In this document: one piece after another, positions 1 to 8,148 of the stretch
Position numbering within the stretch: position 1 is the stretch's first letter
How the letters are laid out: each line of letters opens with the position of its first letter
Notes under the pieces: generated by a model
Told to the model about the DNA's origin: nothing
Seen by the model: the letters and a program-made list of their open reading frames with translations, nothing else
The model's database searches: none
From: Haplosporangium gracile
Lineage: Eukaryota > Mortierellomycota > Mortierellomycetes > Mortierellales > Mortierellaceae
Assembly (NCBI GenBank): GCA_015499985.1
Contig: JAAAUF010000094.1
Span: forward strand, 55,838-67,493
Length of the DNA stretch: 11,656 bases
Direction of reading: 5' to 3'
Program-made: the position numbers and the translations under genes

Positions 1-1630
1 CGGAATGATCGTGTGGTCACTATTTTCCTGAAACGGCCAAACAAATATAAAAATAAAAAAAAAAGGCGCTCTTGAATCATGCGAGCCCACTCCTGCATAG
101 AAAGGAAATCGATCTCCCTTGTCCTTCTTGTTGCCCTCTTATCACTTATCTACTTTACTTGCTACCTTGTCCCCCATCGAGGATTCTCCCCGCGGAAGGA
201 TTGTAAAAGGAAGAAGAAAAAAAACAGAGTTGTTGATTTGCTCAATTGTTTTGTTTCTTCTTAAAAACTTTGCCACCATTAGCCTTTTGAGATCTCGATC
301 ATAAACAAGTGTGTGTATGTAATGCAGATGCTGAAAGAAGATCGAAAAAATATGTGACCCACACATGGCAACAGAAACAAATGAAAATTGATGATCCGGT
401 GGCATCGAGGAGAAAATAAAATGGGATAGAAAAATAAATCGGCAAAGAGTTGAAGGGAGGAATCTCGGCCGTGATCGTGATGATGACTCCGCTTAGCGTT
501 TGGTATAAGGGAGATGCGGAAGTGCGAAGGCAGGAGGGAGGTTTGTTAGGTGGAGTTGAATTGTGATCATTCGGATGGGAGATGGTTGCCCGTTTCGCGC
601 CCCGGATGTTGCCAAACGGGCGGTGCAAAAAAAGTTCAATAAACTAAGAAAAAGTGAAGGCCATGTGGATTTGCCAGGAAAAATAAAGTAAGGGCTCTCG
701 CTTTTTGTTAATGGGAAGGGCCGCAGAAGGAGGAGGATGAATGAAGTTGAACGACCGCTCTCATGCATCTGGGCTTGGTAGGTTGGAAGCAAAATTATCT
801 GCTCCGTTGTTCAAAAAGGGTAAAAGTACGGAGGAGGAATGGATGCGAATCCCCGAAAGGCAATGCTGAAGGTTCAAAATCGCACGGCAGACGAGCAAAA
901 AAAAAAAAAGTTAAGCCGTGAGATAAGAACAGAGGAGGAGGTGCAGTCTGTCCTTTTTCGTTCGTTTCATTACCTTCATTGCCCCGCTCACTCTGCTTCT
1001 GTTGTATGCAACATGACGAGATCGCCCTCACTTGCACATCCGTCATCAATGTTTCCGCTTTTTATTGGACTGCTGGAGAAAGTGTTTTGTGTTATGTATG
1101 TGTGCATGGTGAATATGCATGGATTGGCAAGTGTATGTGTATGTTTGTGAGAGGATAAACCATCGTCGCGAAAGCAAGGAGAGAAAAATAAAGAAAAGAC
1201 AACAAGGGCAGGGTACAAAAGAAACACGGACAATGCGAGAGAGACAAGGCTAAGGTTAAAGATGTACAAAGAAAAAGAATAGGAAGGGAAAAAAAAGGGC
1301 GATGGTGAAGTTCCACATCTCTCGACAAAAGAGCGGTAATGGGAACAAGAACAGAGGAGGTGAGGAGGGAGGAGGAGGAAGGGGTAAGCAATTGAACGAA
1401 GAAGCGAAGGGAAAAGGCTAAGGGAAAAGGAAAGGGGGCAGAAAAGAGACGAGAGGAACAAGGGCGCCTTCTTTCTTTCATCGTTGTTCTTCATCTTTTT
1501 TTACTCTTTTGAATAGCGAGTGCAACATTGTTTTTACTTTAACCTTCAACTTTAACTCCTGCCTCTTCTTTGTACATGTACTTTCAGTCTCTTGTCAACC
1601 TAGCCATTAAGTATTCAGTCTGACCCTCAC
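1..1630. other. Gene-less region, low-complexity intergenic DNA
   Basis: No supportable gene is seen on either strand. The open frames here are short (60-170 codons), overlap each other on both strands, and translate into low-complexity strings that follow base composition, such as the Ser/Phe/Leu-rich minus-strand frame at 988-1494. The stretch has A runs at 55-64 (10) and 897-909 (13), TG/TATG-rich DNA at about 1085-1150, and a strongly purine-rich plus strand from about 1155 to 1470. It could be the 3' flank of a gene left of the window, a divergent promoter, or a non-coding transcript; the sequence does not decide between these. Confidence 0.6.
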
Positions 1631-2006
1631 CTTCTCTCCGCTCGCTTTCTTTCGCTCTTCCTTAAACGATGAAATACTCAGCCCATTGCTCACTTTCTGA
1701 TTTCTTTAAATTCTTGACGCTTTTTCTTCTCGCTTTTTTCCTCCTCTTTCACTTCTTCTTTACTCTTCACATTTCTTCTTCTCCACTCTTCCTTCTCTTC
1801 TCACTTCTTACACTCATTCTTTTCTCTCTCAAACTTTTTGCTTTCACCGCTTCTTTTCACTTGCTATCGTTCTGTTCCACAGAAAAGTTTTCCTCTTCAC
1901 TCGACTTTGACCCCCCCTTCGTCCAAAATCTATCTCAGGAACACATCCTTCCCTCTCTTTCTCTCTCTCTCCCTACACTCTCTCACACTTGCTCAAACAT
2001 AGCAAC
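1631..2006 (+). promoter_or_regulatory. CT-rich promoter/leader of the bestrophin-like gene
   Basis: The plus strand is almost pure pyrimidine over long runs, ending in CT dinucleotide runs at about 1950-1985 and a CTCAAAC element a few bases before the start codon. CT-rich tracts followed by a CAA-type element are a common initiation architecture in filamentous fungi, which is the basis for this call. The start context is gcaacATGG, with G at +4. I see no convincing TATA box at a fixed distance. An ATG at 1669 opens a 146-codon frame that overlaps the true start in a different frame, so the main transcript probably begins downstream of it. Confidence 0.55.
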
Positions 2007-4393
2007 ATGGTTCACGCAGCATATTTCAAGCGCCCGGCCGAGTACTACCGCCGCACCCAATGGACTTATCCAGGTACATCATTCTTGCCTTGCCTTTACA
2101 CTCAAATGACCCCATACTCAAAAGTTGATATATCATTCATGTCGAGGGGGGTGAACAAAATACAGGAATAGAGAGGAACCGTCAACCGAGGAAAAAAGAC
2201 CGAACTTGGTCCTGAATCGTCTCAACCAATTGGGCAAGATAGTAAAAAAGCGGGAACAAAACAAAAGACAATACCAACAAACCACCGAGGAGAAAGAACA
2301 ATGAAGAGGAAAAGAGTGGCGAGTCAAGTGAGAGGCCCAATTTCGTGGTAGTCAAATTGCTGTCCACATGTCCCGAAAAACTTTATTCCGCAATGTTTAA
2401 ACACTCTTTTTTAACTCGCGTGCATGGATAAGGAAGGCCAAAGCGAAAGAAAAAAAAAAAGGGCTGGAGAGACGGAGAGATGGAGAGGTGTAACTAGTGT
2501 GCGATACACAAACCGCAAACATACACAAACAAGCAAACACGCGCCTATGTATGTCGGTTTGACCCATTTCGTTTTGCTAACCACCATTACACCGTTGGTC
2601 TTTCCTTACATCCCGCCCAAATAAATAACAGACACCCTTCGAATCCGCGGATCGGTTATCCCTTCGGTCATCACAGACGTTATCATCATCACATCCTTTG
2701 CTGCCTCGCTTCTCGCCGTCGAAAAGTCAAATATCCTGGGCAGGTCTCTCAACGTCGCCTCCGTCATCGGTATGTTACCGCCGTTATTGTTGGCTCTAGA
2801 GCAATTGAACGAAGCGCAAGTAACTAACACACACTCATTGTTCTGCTTGAAAACCCCTCAATAGTGCCGGCGCTGTCGGTGGTGGTTGGTTTGATTCTGG
2901 CCTTCCGTACAAACACTGCTTACGATCGATTCTGGGAGGGTCGTAAGCTGTGGGCCAATCTAGATGTCCAGATTCGCAACTTTTCGCGTATGATTTGGGT
3001 CGGTGTGAAGGATACCCCTCACACCCACGAAGGAGACTCATCATCCTCCTCCTCAAGTGGATCCAGCCCCAAGCGTGACTTCCTTCATAGCCATCTTCTC
3101 TTTGGCCGGAGCAACAGCTCGCTCAAGATGAAAAATAGCGCAAATGGCAGCACCAATGGCAGTAGCGTCGTTGAGAGTCGAGTCCAGAACGTGTCGACCT
3201 CGACCCTGATCGACATTGACTCTCCTCCCCTTCACCAGCACCAGGCTAGTCCCGAGACCCATGGAGATGACTATGAGAAGCTTGTGTGCATCCGTCTGTT
3301 GTTGGCGTTTGCCGTCTCCGTCAAGCACCATCTCCGTCAAGAATTTGGCGTCCGTTACTTTGATCTGGAGGGACTCCTGCCCGAAGGCTACGAACCCTGT
3401 GCGGCCTACGAGACCGCTGAGACGAGAATGGAGCATGACAAGGCTCTTGGAGACCGCCAACTTCACCGCCATTTTAACGAGGAGCTATGGAACGTTGTTT
3501 CAGGAAACGAAGATGGTCAAATGTCGCTTCCCTTGGAGATTGCGCATGGTCTGTCGTTGTGGGTGATTGCCCAGTCCAGGGCCAGCCGGATCGAGACCGC
3601 ACTGGTCGGCAACCTGTTCAACTCGGTCAACTCGATGATTGACATCTTCACCAACATGGAGCGCATCGTCTTTACACCCATCCCTCTCGCCTACAGCATT
3701 CACTTGTAAGTATCTCCCTCTGAGCAGCTGCACACTACACCGATTGCCCACTTTTTGATTTCGGGAGGTGTTTTTTTTTTTTGATTATCTTTTCCCTCGC
3801 TTTGCTTTGCTTTGCTGCACTCTCTCCCCTATTTTCCTATTTTGAAGCTGTGCTGCTGGACAAGCAAGGGGACAGGAGGTGAACAAAGCGATACGATGGC
3901 CCAAGCAGGAAAAAAAAGGCAGAAAGGGATTCTTATTTCTCCTCACGAGCAAAAGCGCTAAGCCTATCTGCACCCACCTGTCTGTTGATATCAACTGTCT
4001 CCCTTCCCCTAACAAACATGCAAACCATACATACACACTCCCTATGCTTCTTTTTCTCTCTTTCGCCTATCTCTGACTCCCTTTTTTAACTCTTGTCTTC
4101 ATCTTTCCTTTCCTTTCCTTTCCTTTTTTCTTCGCAATAGGCGTCAAGTGGTATACTTGTACTGTCTGGCCCTGCCATTCACCTTCCTGGACGTGTTGGG
4201 CTGGCTCACCGTCCCACTGATGTGCCTTGTCTCATTCACGCTCTTTGGAATGGAGGCCATTGGTCGCGAGATTGAGAACCCGTTTGGCAAGGACGAGAAT
4301 GATCTGCATATGGATGAGTTCTGTCGCGACTTGAAGCGTGAAATGGATTACACTGTCAACCTCAAGAACACTGTTCCTGGGTGCCACTTGTAA
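2007..4393 (+). CDS. Bestrophin/UPF0187-family anion channel, four exons
   Basis: Predicted spliced exons are 2007-2073, 2632-2769, 2865-3705 and 4141-4393, totalling 1299 nt or 432 aa. All introns are GT-AG (donors gtacat, gtatgt, gtaagt), and their phases (1, 1, 2) join family motifs cleanly. Bestrophins are pentameric membrane channels for chloride and other anions; fungal and bacterial members sit in the UPF0187 branch. Visible signatures are GSVIPSV at about residue 29, a first hydrophobic helix at about 31-52, a pore-lining second helix at about 64-82 running into FRTNTAYDRFWEGR (82-95), a third segment at about 205-225, TPIPLAYSIHLRQ (339-351), and paired helices at about 352-386. These are followed by an acidic ENPFGKDENDL stretch (394-404), where bestrophins have their calcium-clasp or equivalent loop. 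Residues 118-201 form a Ser/Asn/His-rich insertion between helices two and three. Plasma-membrane versus organelle location is not determinable here. Family membership is very likely; exon 1 is the least certain part. Confidence 0.9.
2074..2631 (+). other. Intron 1 of the bestrophin-like gene (558 nt)
   Basis: The donor is CCAG/gtacat and the acceptor is aacag/ACAC; splicing creates a GAC codon and reads WTYPDTLRIRGS across the junction, as expected before the first membrane helix. The intron is long for a fungus and is purine-rich on the plus strand (about 2160-2345 and 2425-2490, including an A run). No open frame in it resembles the family, so I see no missed exon, though a short unrecognised one cannot be excluded. 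Confidence 0.75.
2770..2864 (+). other. Intron 2 of the bestrophin-like gene (95 nt)
   Basis: The donor is gtatgt. A near-consensus branch site AACTAAC lies at 2822-2828, and the acceptor is atag at 2861-2864. It interrupts a valine codon (residue 69) at the start of the pore helix, and splicing restores SVIVPALSVVVGL. Confidence 0.9.
3706..4140 (+). other. Intron 3 of the bestrophin-like gene (435 nt), with pentanucleotide repeats
   Basis: The donor is a perfect gtaagt and the acceptor is gcaatag. Without splicing, the frame stops at once at the TAA inside the donor. The intron carries a 12-base T run (3771-3782), a (TTTGC)3 repeat (3801-3815) and a (TTTCC)4 repeat (4104-4123) that serves as the polypyrimidine tract. 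Joining TT to G restores IHLRQVVYLYC. Confidence 0.88.
4104..4123 (+). repeat. (TTTCC)4 microsatellite in a polypyrimidine tract
   Basis: Four exact copies of TTTCC are followed by six T, ending 11 bases before the intron 3 acceptor AG. A change in copy number would alter the strength or spacing of the polypyrimidine tract. Confidence 0.85.
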
Positions 4394-5556
4394 ATATTTT
4401 TCAGAGGGAAGGGAAGAGGATAAGCAGGAGGGAGTTGGAATGAGAGAGTGGAGGACGATGCATGGATTTTCTTTTATAGGACCTTTTTTTTTTTTTTTTG
4501 TGAACCTCCTGTTTCCGTTTGAGACCAAGCCTTTGTTATTGTACTCTTTGTCTGTTTTTTTCCTTTTTGTCTTCTTTCTTTTTTTTTTCTTCTTCTTCTT
4601 TGTTAGTTGCATACTGTATTTAAAAAAAAACAAATCGTTATCGCAGATGGCACACATAGTCTTTCAGAACGCACACGTTCAGGATATGAAAAAAAAGAAG
4701 TGTGACAACTTCGGGATATTGAGCGAAAAAAAAAAAAAAAAAATTGCGAATGGCTTCTCTAACGAATAGAAAACCGACGTCCGCGTTGTTGCTTGTCACT
4801 CGCTCCAGGTTGCCCAAAAAAGTACGATTCTTCCTGTCCATCAGGACACATCTGGACACTGCGAGCGGGCAGGAAAAAAAAAAAATCTTTCCTTCTCGTC
4901 TGTTCGCATGGATACCAAATTGAAGGAAAAAGAGAGCCCGAGGGTTAGAGAGAGAGAAAAAAGAGAAGGAACAAAATCGATGGATGGACAGCGAAGATCG
5001 GACAAAAAAAAATATTGACAGAGTAGGTTGTAAATTGTGAGCAATTAGTCCGCGGGTGGGTGAGGTACTGGGCCGAGGCGTCTTTTTTTTTCCCTTTCTT
5101 TCAATATGTGATGAGCACAAGCGAAGGAAGAAACAGCAGGGGCCGAGGAGGGAAAAAATGGTTGTTTCTTTCTGTTTCTTTTTTGCCACTGGTGCGCAGA
5201 GGGAGATCGAGAAGATAATAGCGAACAGAGCGGCGGCAGTGGCAGTGTATCACACAACAAGAAGATAAGCATCAAGATGCAGTGACCAAAACATCATAGA
5301 CAGAACTGTCTGTGGGAATGAATGAGAATGTATTTTCGAATATGGGTAGCGCAGAAAAAACAAAAACAAAAACAAAAATAGAAAAAGAAAAAGTAAAAAA
5401 AAGGTCCGTTCTGTGCTTTTTTTTTTGTTTCGCTTTTCTTTTTTGTTTCGCTTTTCTTTGTGCTATGCTGAAAGGCAGTGGAGTGCAAAGGAGGAAAGGG
5501 AATAGTTCTAATAAGCAGGTTTGTAGGTCTAATAAGGAGGAGAAAGGGCAATCACT
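4394..5556. other. Convergent intergenic spacer, rich in A and T tracts
   Basis: This lies between the stop codons of gene 1 (+) and gene 2 (-), so it should hold both 3' UTRs and polyadenylation sites. Notable tracts are 16 T at 4484-4499, mixed T/TTC runs at about 4555-4602, 18 A at 4726-4743 and 12 A at 4874-4885. Open frames here (the longest is 183 codons on the minus strand, 4638-5189) are dominated by Lys/Phe/Ser strings from the homopolymers and cross both presumed UTRs; I do not call them genes. No canonical AATAAA is clear for gene 1; the A/T-rich stretch around 4617-4635 is a possible 3' end. Confidence 0.6.
5354..5460. repeat. A-rich arm, spacer, T-rich arm with an 18-bp tandem duplication
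   Basis: An A-rich arm (5354-5402) contains three CAAAAA units at 5361-5378 and two GAAAAA units at 5381-5392. A spacer of about 14 bases separates it from a T-rich arm (5417-5459). Inside the T-rich arm, the 18-mer TTTTTTGTTTCGCTTTTC occurs twice with no gap (5421-5438 and 5439-5456). The arms are imperfectly complementary and could fold back. It lies just beyond the stop codon of gene 2, in its presumed 3' UTR. Confidence 0.8.
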
Positions 5557-6417
5557 TTAAACATGGTCGTCGTCGTGGTAACGCTCCTGGCGTCCCGACC
5601 GGTGCTGACGGCGGTTGTCGACCTCATCATCATCCTCCTCATCGTCCTCATCGCCAATCTCAAATGAGTTCTGGCCACCACGACCGTTGTTGGTAAGAAG
5701 GATATCGCCGTCCCGTTGACCACCGACTCTGTTGTAAGGAAGGACACCTTTACCCTTGTCTTCGACCAATTTCTTGCCTGCCGTCTTCCAGAAGATGAGT
5801 CCTCCGACCGAAAGGACAATCAGTGAACCAACAACGCCTCCAAAGAATGTTGAAGATGATGTTGATGACGAGTTGCCGGGAATCTTGGTCTCAGGATCGC
5901 TGGCGTTGGAGTTGTCAGGATTGGTAGCGGGAGGGGCGGTGCCGGGGTTCAATCCGCCAGGAACGGTATGTGTGTTGTCACCGGGGTTGGTAGCCTCACC
6001 GTGGCCGCTGATAGGTCCCTTGTTGAAGTACTCGCCGAGGTTGGCCTCGTCCCATCCGACCCACTTGTACGATCGAGCAGCGCCAGGGTATCCTCCATAG
6101 TATCCGTCGAGACCGAACGTAAACGTATCGCAGTTCGAGTCGGTATAAAAGTTGATGGTCGAGTTCTTGGGGGCAAAGGTCAGATAAGAGTAAGGCAGGA
6201 AGGCATGCTCGGATGCGAAGCAGGTGTTGAAGAGGACCTCCTCTGTTGCGATTTCGATGTTGCGGTCGTCCGAGTAGAGAATGTTGACTTTATCGGTCGC
6301 CAGAGGAGAAGGGACAACGACGGGGGCGGCGCCTGCACCGGTATCCTGTGCTTGTGCGGAAGTGGCGATGAACATGGCCAGGGCGGATGCGCCCAAGAGA
6401 GATGTGGAGAAGTGCAT
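5557..6417 (-). CDS. Unrecognised type I single-pass membrane protein
   Basis: This is an uninterrupted 286-aa frame. Residues 1-23 form a signal peptide with a likely cleavage after AQA. Residues 24-140 form a compact ectodomain rich in aromatics, with only two cysteines (C66 and C96) that could pair; hallmarks are NILYSDD (45-51), INFYTDSNCDTF (88-99), GYYGGYPGAARSYKWVGW (105-122). Residues 140-190 are a Pro/Asn/Ser/Thr stalk. N-glycosylation sequons occur at N85, N171 and N182. A hydrophobic helix at about 191-210 is followed by KTAGKK, giving a luminal/extracellular N-terminus. The cytoplasmic tail (211-286) ends in an acidic run (255-267) and then an Arg/His/Asp-rich tip. I do not recognise the family. 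The ectodomain faintly recalls small beta-rich folds such as crystallin-like Greek keys, but that is weak. A cell-surface or secretory-pathway role is inferred only from topology. The start at 6417 is the one that gives a complete signal peptide. Confidence 0.8.
   Translation of the reverse strand: MHFSTSLLGASALAMFIATSAQAQDTGAGAAPVVVPSPLATDKVNILYSDDRNIEIATEEVLFNTCFASEHAFLPYSYLTFAPKNSTINFYTDSNCDTFTFGLDGYYGGYPGAARSYKWVGWDEANLGEYFNKGPISGHGEATNPGDNTHTVPGGLNPGTAPPATNPDNSNASDPETKIPGNSSSTSSSTFFGGVVGSLIVLSVGGLIFWKTAGKKLVEDKGKGVLPYNRVGGQRDGDILLTNNGRGGQNSFEIGDEDDEEDDDEVDNRRQHRSGRQERYHDDDHV
5618..5663 (-). repeat. Trinucleotide-rich acidic run in coding DNA
   Basis: GAT/GAG/GAC codons in series encode the Asp/Glu run near the C-terminus of the single-pass membrane protein. 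Such in-frame triplet tracts are prone to length change without breaking the frame. Confidence 0.6.
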
Positions 6418-6560
6418 GATGAGCCGAGTTTGCCAAGATCCGGATGTTGTTCTTGAGAGGGTGAGTGTTGTGTGATGAAAAAGAGGAGGGGGGGGGGGTG
6501 ATGCTAAAAGTGAAAAGATGATGGAGAAAATTCATAAAAGGAGGGCGCTCTGAGCTGGGA
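6418..6560 (-). promoter_or_regulatory. Presumed leader/proximal promoter of gene 2, with a C11 tract
   Basis: Read on the minus strand, this is pyrimidine-rich and contains an unbroken 11-base C run (plus-strand G at 6488-6498) 71-81 bases before the start codon, next to CT-rich and ACAACACTCACC-like sequence resembling fungal leaders. No TATA box is evident. Confidence 0.4.
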
Positions 6561-7789
6561 GAAGTGGCTTGGTCTTTTTTGTCTCTTTTCTCTTTTCTCA
6601 TTTTCTATTTTTATCCGGCAATCCGTCCCTTTTTGGGCGTGGGCGAGGGCACTGCTGCATGTCCAACACACCCTAGCCGGGGAGTAGTCGACTCTTGGCT
6701 ATCAACTACCACATGCAATGAATACAAGTCTGCTGGACACACGCACCTCCACACATTCAAGCAGATCCTATGTTACTTTGAGACCTGCACCTTCCTTTTC
6801 ATTATGCAGTTGCAGATGACAAATTAAACTGCCTAAACATGCAGGTCGATTGATGGACAACTAGCCATTTTTCAACAGTAGCTGTATCAATTGACGACTG
6901 GACGAATCACCAAGAGGCTTAATGAACTATGTTACTTGCAGCCAGATGCCCTGACGGTCTTTATGGTTTTTTTTGGGTAGAAACTACACGTGACCCAAGC
7001 TAGTCCACAATTATTATTTTCTTCGCACATACGGTTCCCGATTTTGCTTCTCTTAACTTAGCTTCGCGCTTTTCCCTTTCAACCTCCTACGCCCACTCTT
7101 CTCTGCACAACATTTTCAGACATCTATCTACATAACCATCGGCTATGACTAGGAAAATTCATAGTAGAAAATGATGACAAAAAAAATGTACAAAGGTTGG
7201 TGTTTTCGTACGCAATCGCTGGGTGCAATCATGAAAACGAGTATTTGATGAAGCGTCAGTCTGGGTTACCTTTATTTCATTTTTTGGGGCGTTTCCTCTC
7301 GGTAGCTGAAGACGGAGGTTATTCATGAAGTGAGGTCTTGGCCTTTATTGCTACAGTGGTGTTGGCACTTCGCACAAAAGAAAATGGCGAAAGTGGAGAA
7401 ACAAAGAAAAAGGCCAGAATAGCGGACAAAGAGAAAACGATGACAAAAGTAGAAAACGATATGCTGTTCTTTAATCGTATCCATTGGGATCATCGTCAGC
7501 GCGCAAACAAAAGGAACCAAAAAAAAAAAAATGCATCGTTCACACGCGAATACTCGGTGGTTTTTTCCTGATGCTGACAGGATCATCCAGTCGTCAAGTA
7601 AAATTACTTGTGTTTATATCAGAAAGATAGCCACGAAGCAAGCTTTCCTGTTAGTGTCGTGCTTGAGGGTGAACGGCGGATGGGTATAAGTCGACATGGT
7701 AGAGAGAAGCATGGATGAAATTGTGTCCTCGTGACTGCTGCCACCCACCAATGAAGGAGACGAAAAAAAAAATGTGTATCTCATTTCAT
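6561..7789. other. Divergent intergenic region, no gene seen
   Basis: I see no supportable coding sequence in this stretch between the two divergent genes. Open frames are under 90 codons and lack family features, introns with convincing sites, or coding composition. It contains a GCGTGGGCG sequence (6637-6645, a C2H2 zinc-finger-type GC box), a CACGTGAC site at 6987-6994, and a 13-base A run at 7519-7531. Composition at 6820-7300 is less repetitive than in the other spacers, so a small non-coding RNA or distal regulatory DNA could sit there, but nothing specific supports that. Confidence 0.5.
6987..6994. promoter_or_regulatory. CACGTGAC E-box (Cbf1-type site)
   Basis: The octamer CACGTGAC reads GTCACGTG on the other strand, an exact match to the RTCACGTG core bound by Cbf1-like bHLH factors in fungi. 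It lies 570 bp before gene 2 and 1155 bp before gene 3. The match is real; binding is an inference. Confidence 0.3.
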
Positions 7790-8148
7790 GTGGATCAATC
7801 CTGCATACATTCGACTCCACTTACTACTTTTTCCTCTCCCGCTCCACACTTTCTTTTCTTCTTCTTCTTCTTCTTCCCCCTACATTCCCCCCTCCCTGCA
7901 CATCCACATCCACAGATCATATCTTCTCCTCGTACTTCACTGTGTAGCACAACACACTAATACTCTCTCCGCTTGTAAATATCTCACCCTTGTATATACT
8001 TTTCTTTTCTCTCTCCTTGCAAAAAGAATCACCGCCTTGGAAGTGACCTTCGAGAACAACACACTCTACTACGCTACAATAATATCCACTCATACAAAAA
8101 CACGGCGTCCTTCGCTCTATTAACGTCAACAAAACACATACTACAAAA
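7790..8148 (+). promoter_or_regulatory. Presumed promoter and leader of the MIC26/27-like gene
   Basis: A CT-rich run with an exact (TTC)7 repeat at 7856-7876 is followed by a TATA-like GTATATAC palindrome at 7992-7999, then CT-rich and A/C-rich DNA leading to the start codon in the context caaaaATGG. The GTATATAC element is about 150 bases upstream of the start, a plausible core promoter distance if the leader is about 100 bases. Confidence 0.4.
7856..7876 (+). repeat. (TTC)7 microsatellite
   Basis: Seven exact TTC units lie in the CT-rich tract upstream of the MIC26/27-like gene, flanked by further pyrimidines. Confidence 0.9.

Noticed and set aside
870..886. GGTTCAAAATCGC, similar to a tRNA B box
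   Set aside because: It lacks the closing CC, and there is no A box, acceptor pairing or cloverleaf around it.
988..1494. 168-codon minus-strand open frame, Phe/Ser/Leu/Pro-rich
   Set aside because: It follows the purine-rich composition of the plus strand; a second long frame overlaps it on the same strand with similar low complexity, so neither looks selected.
1669..2109. 146-codon plus-strand open frame with hydrophobic Phe/Leu/Ser content
   Set aside because: It is the translation of the CT-rich promoter tract and runs over the start of gene 1 in another frame; no domain is seen. At most it is an upstream ATG if transcription starts very early.
4667..4680. Small hairpin GAACG-CACA-CGTTC
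   Set aside because: Perfect but only five base pairs, not followed by a meaningful T-tract or any motif. Short palindromes like it, such as AGACAGAACTGTCT at 5298-5311, are expected by chance in a kilobase-scale spacer.
4638..5189. 183-codon minus-strand open frame in the convergent spacer
   Set aside because: It contains strings of Phe and Lys coming from A/T runs, lies across presumed 3' UTRs, and has no recognisable motif.
6820..7320. Possible transposable-element remnant in the less repetitive part of the divergent spacer
   Set aside because: No terminal repeats, target-site duplication, transposase or reverse-transcriptase-like frame could be found by eye.
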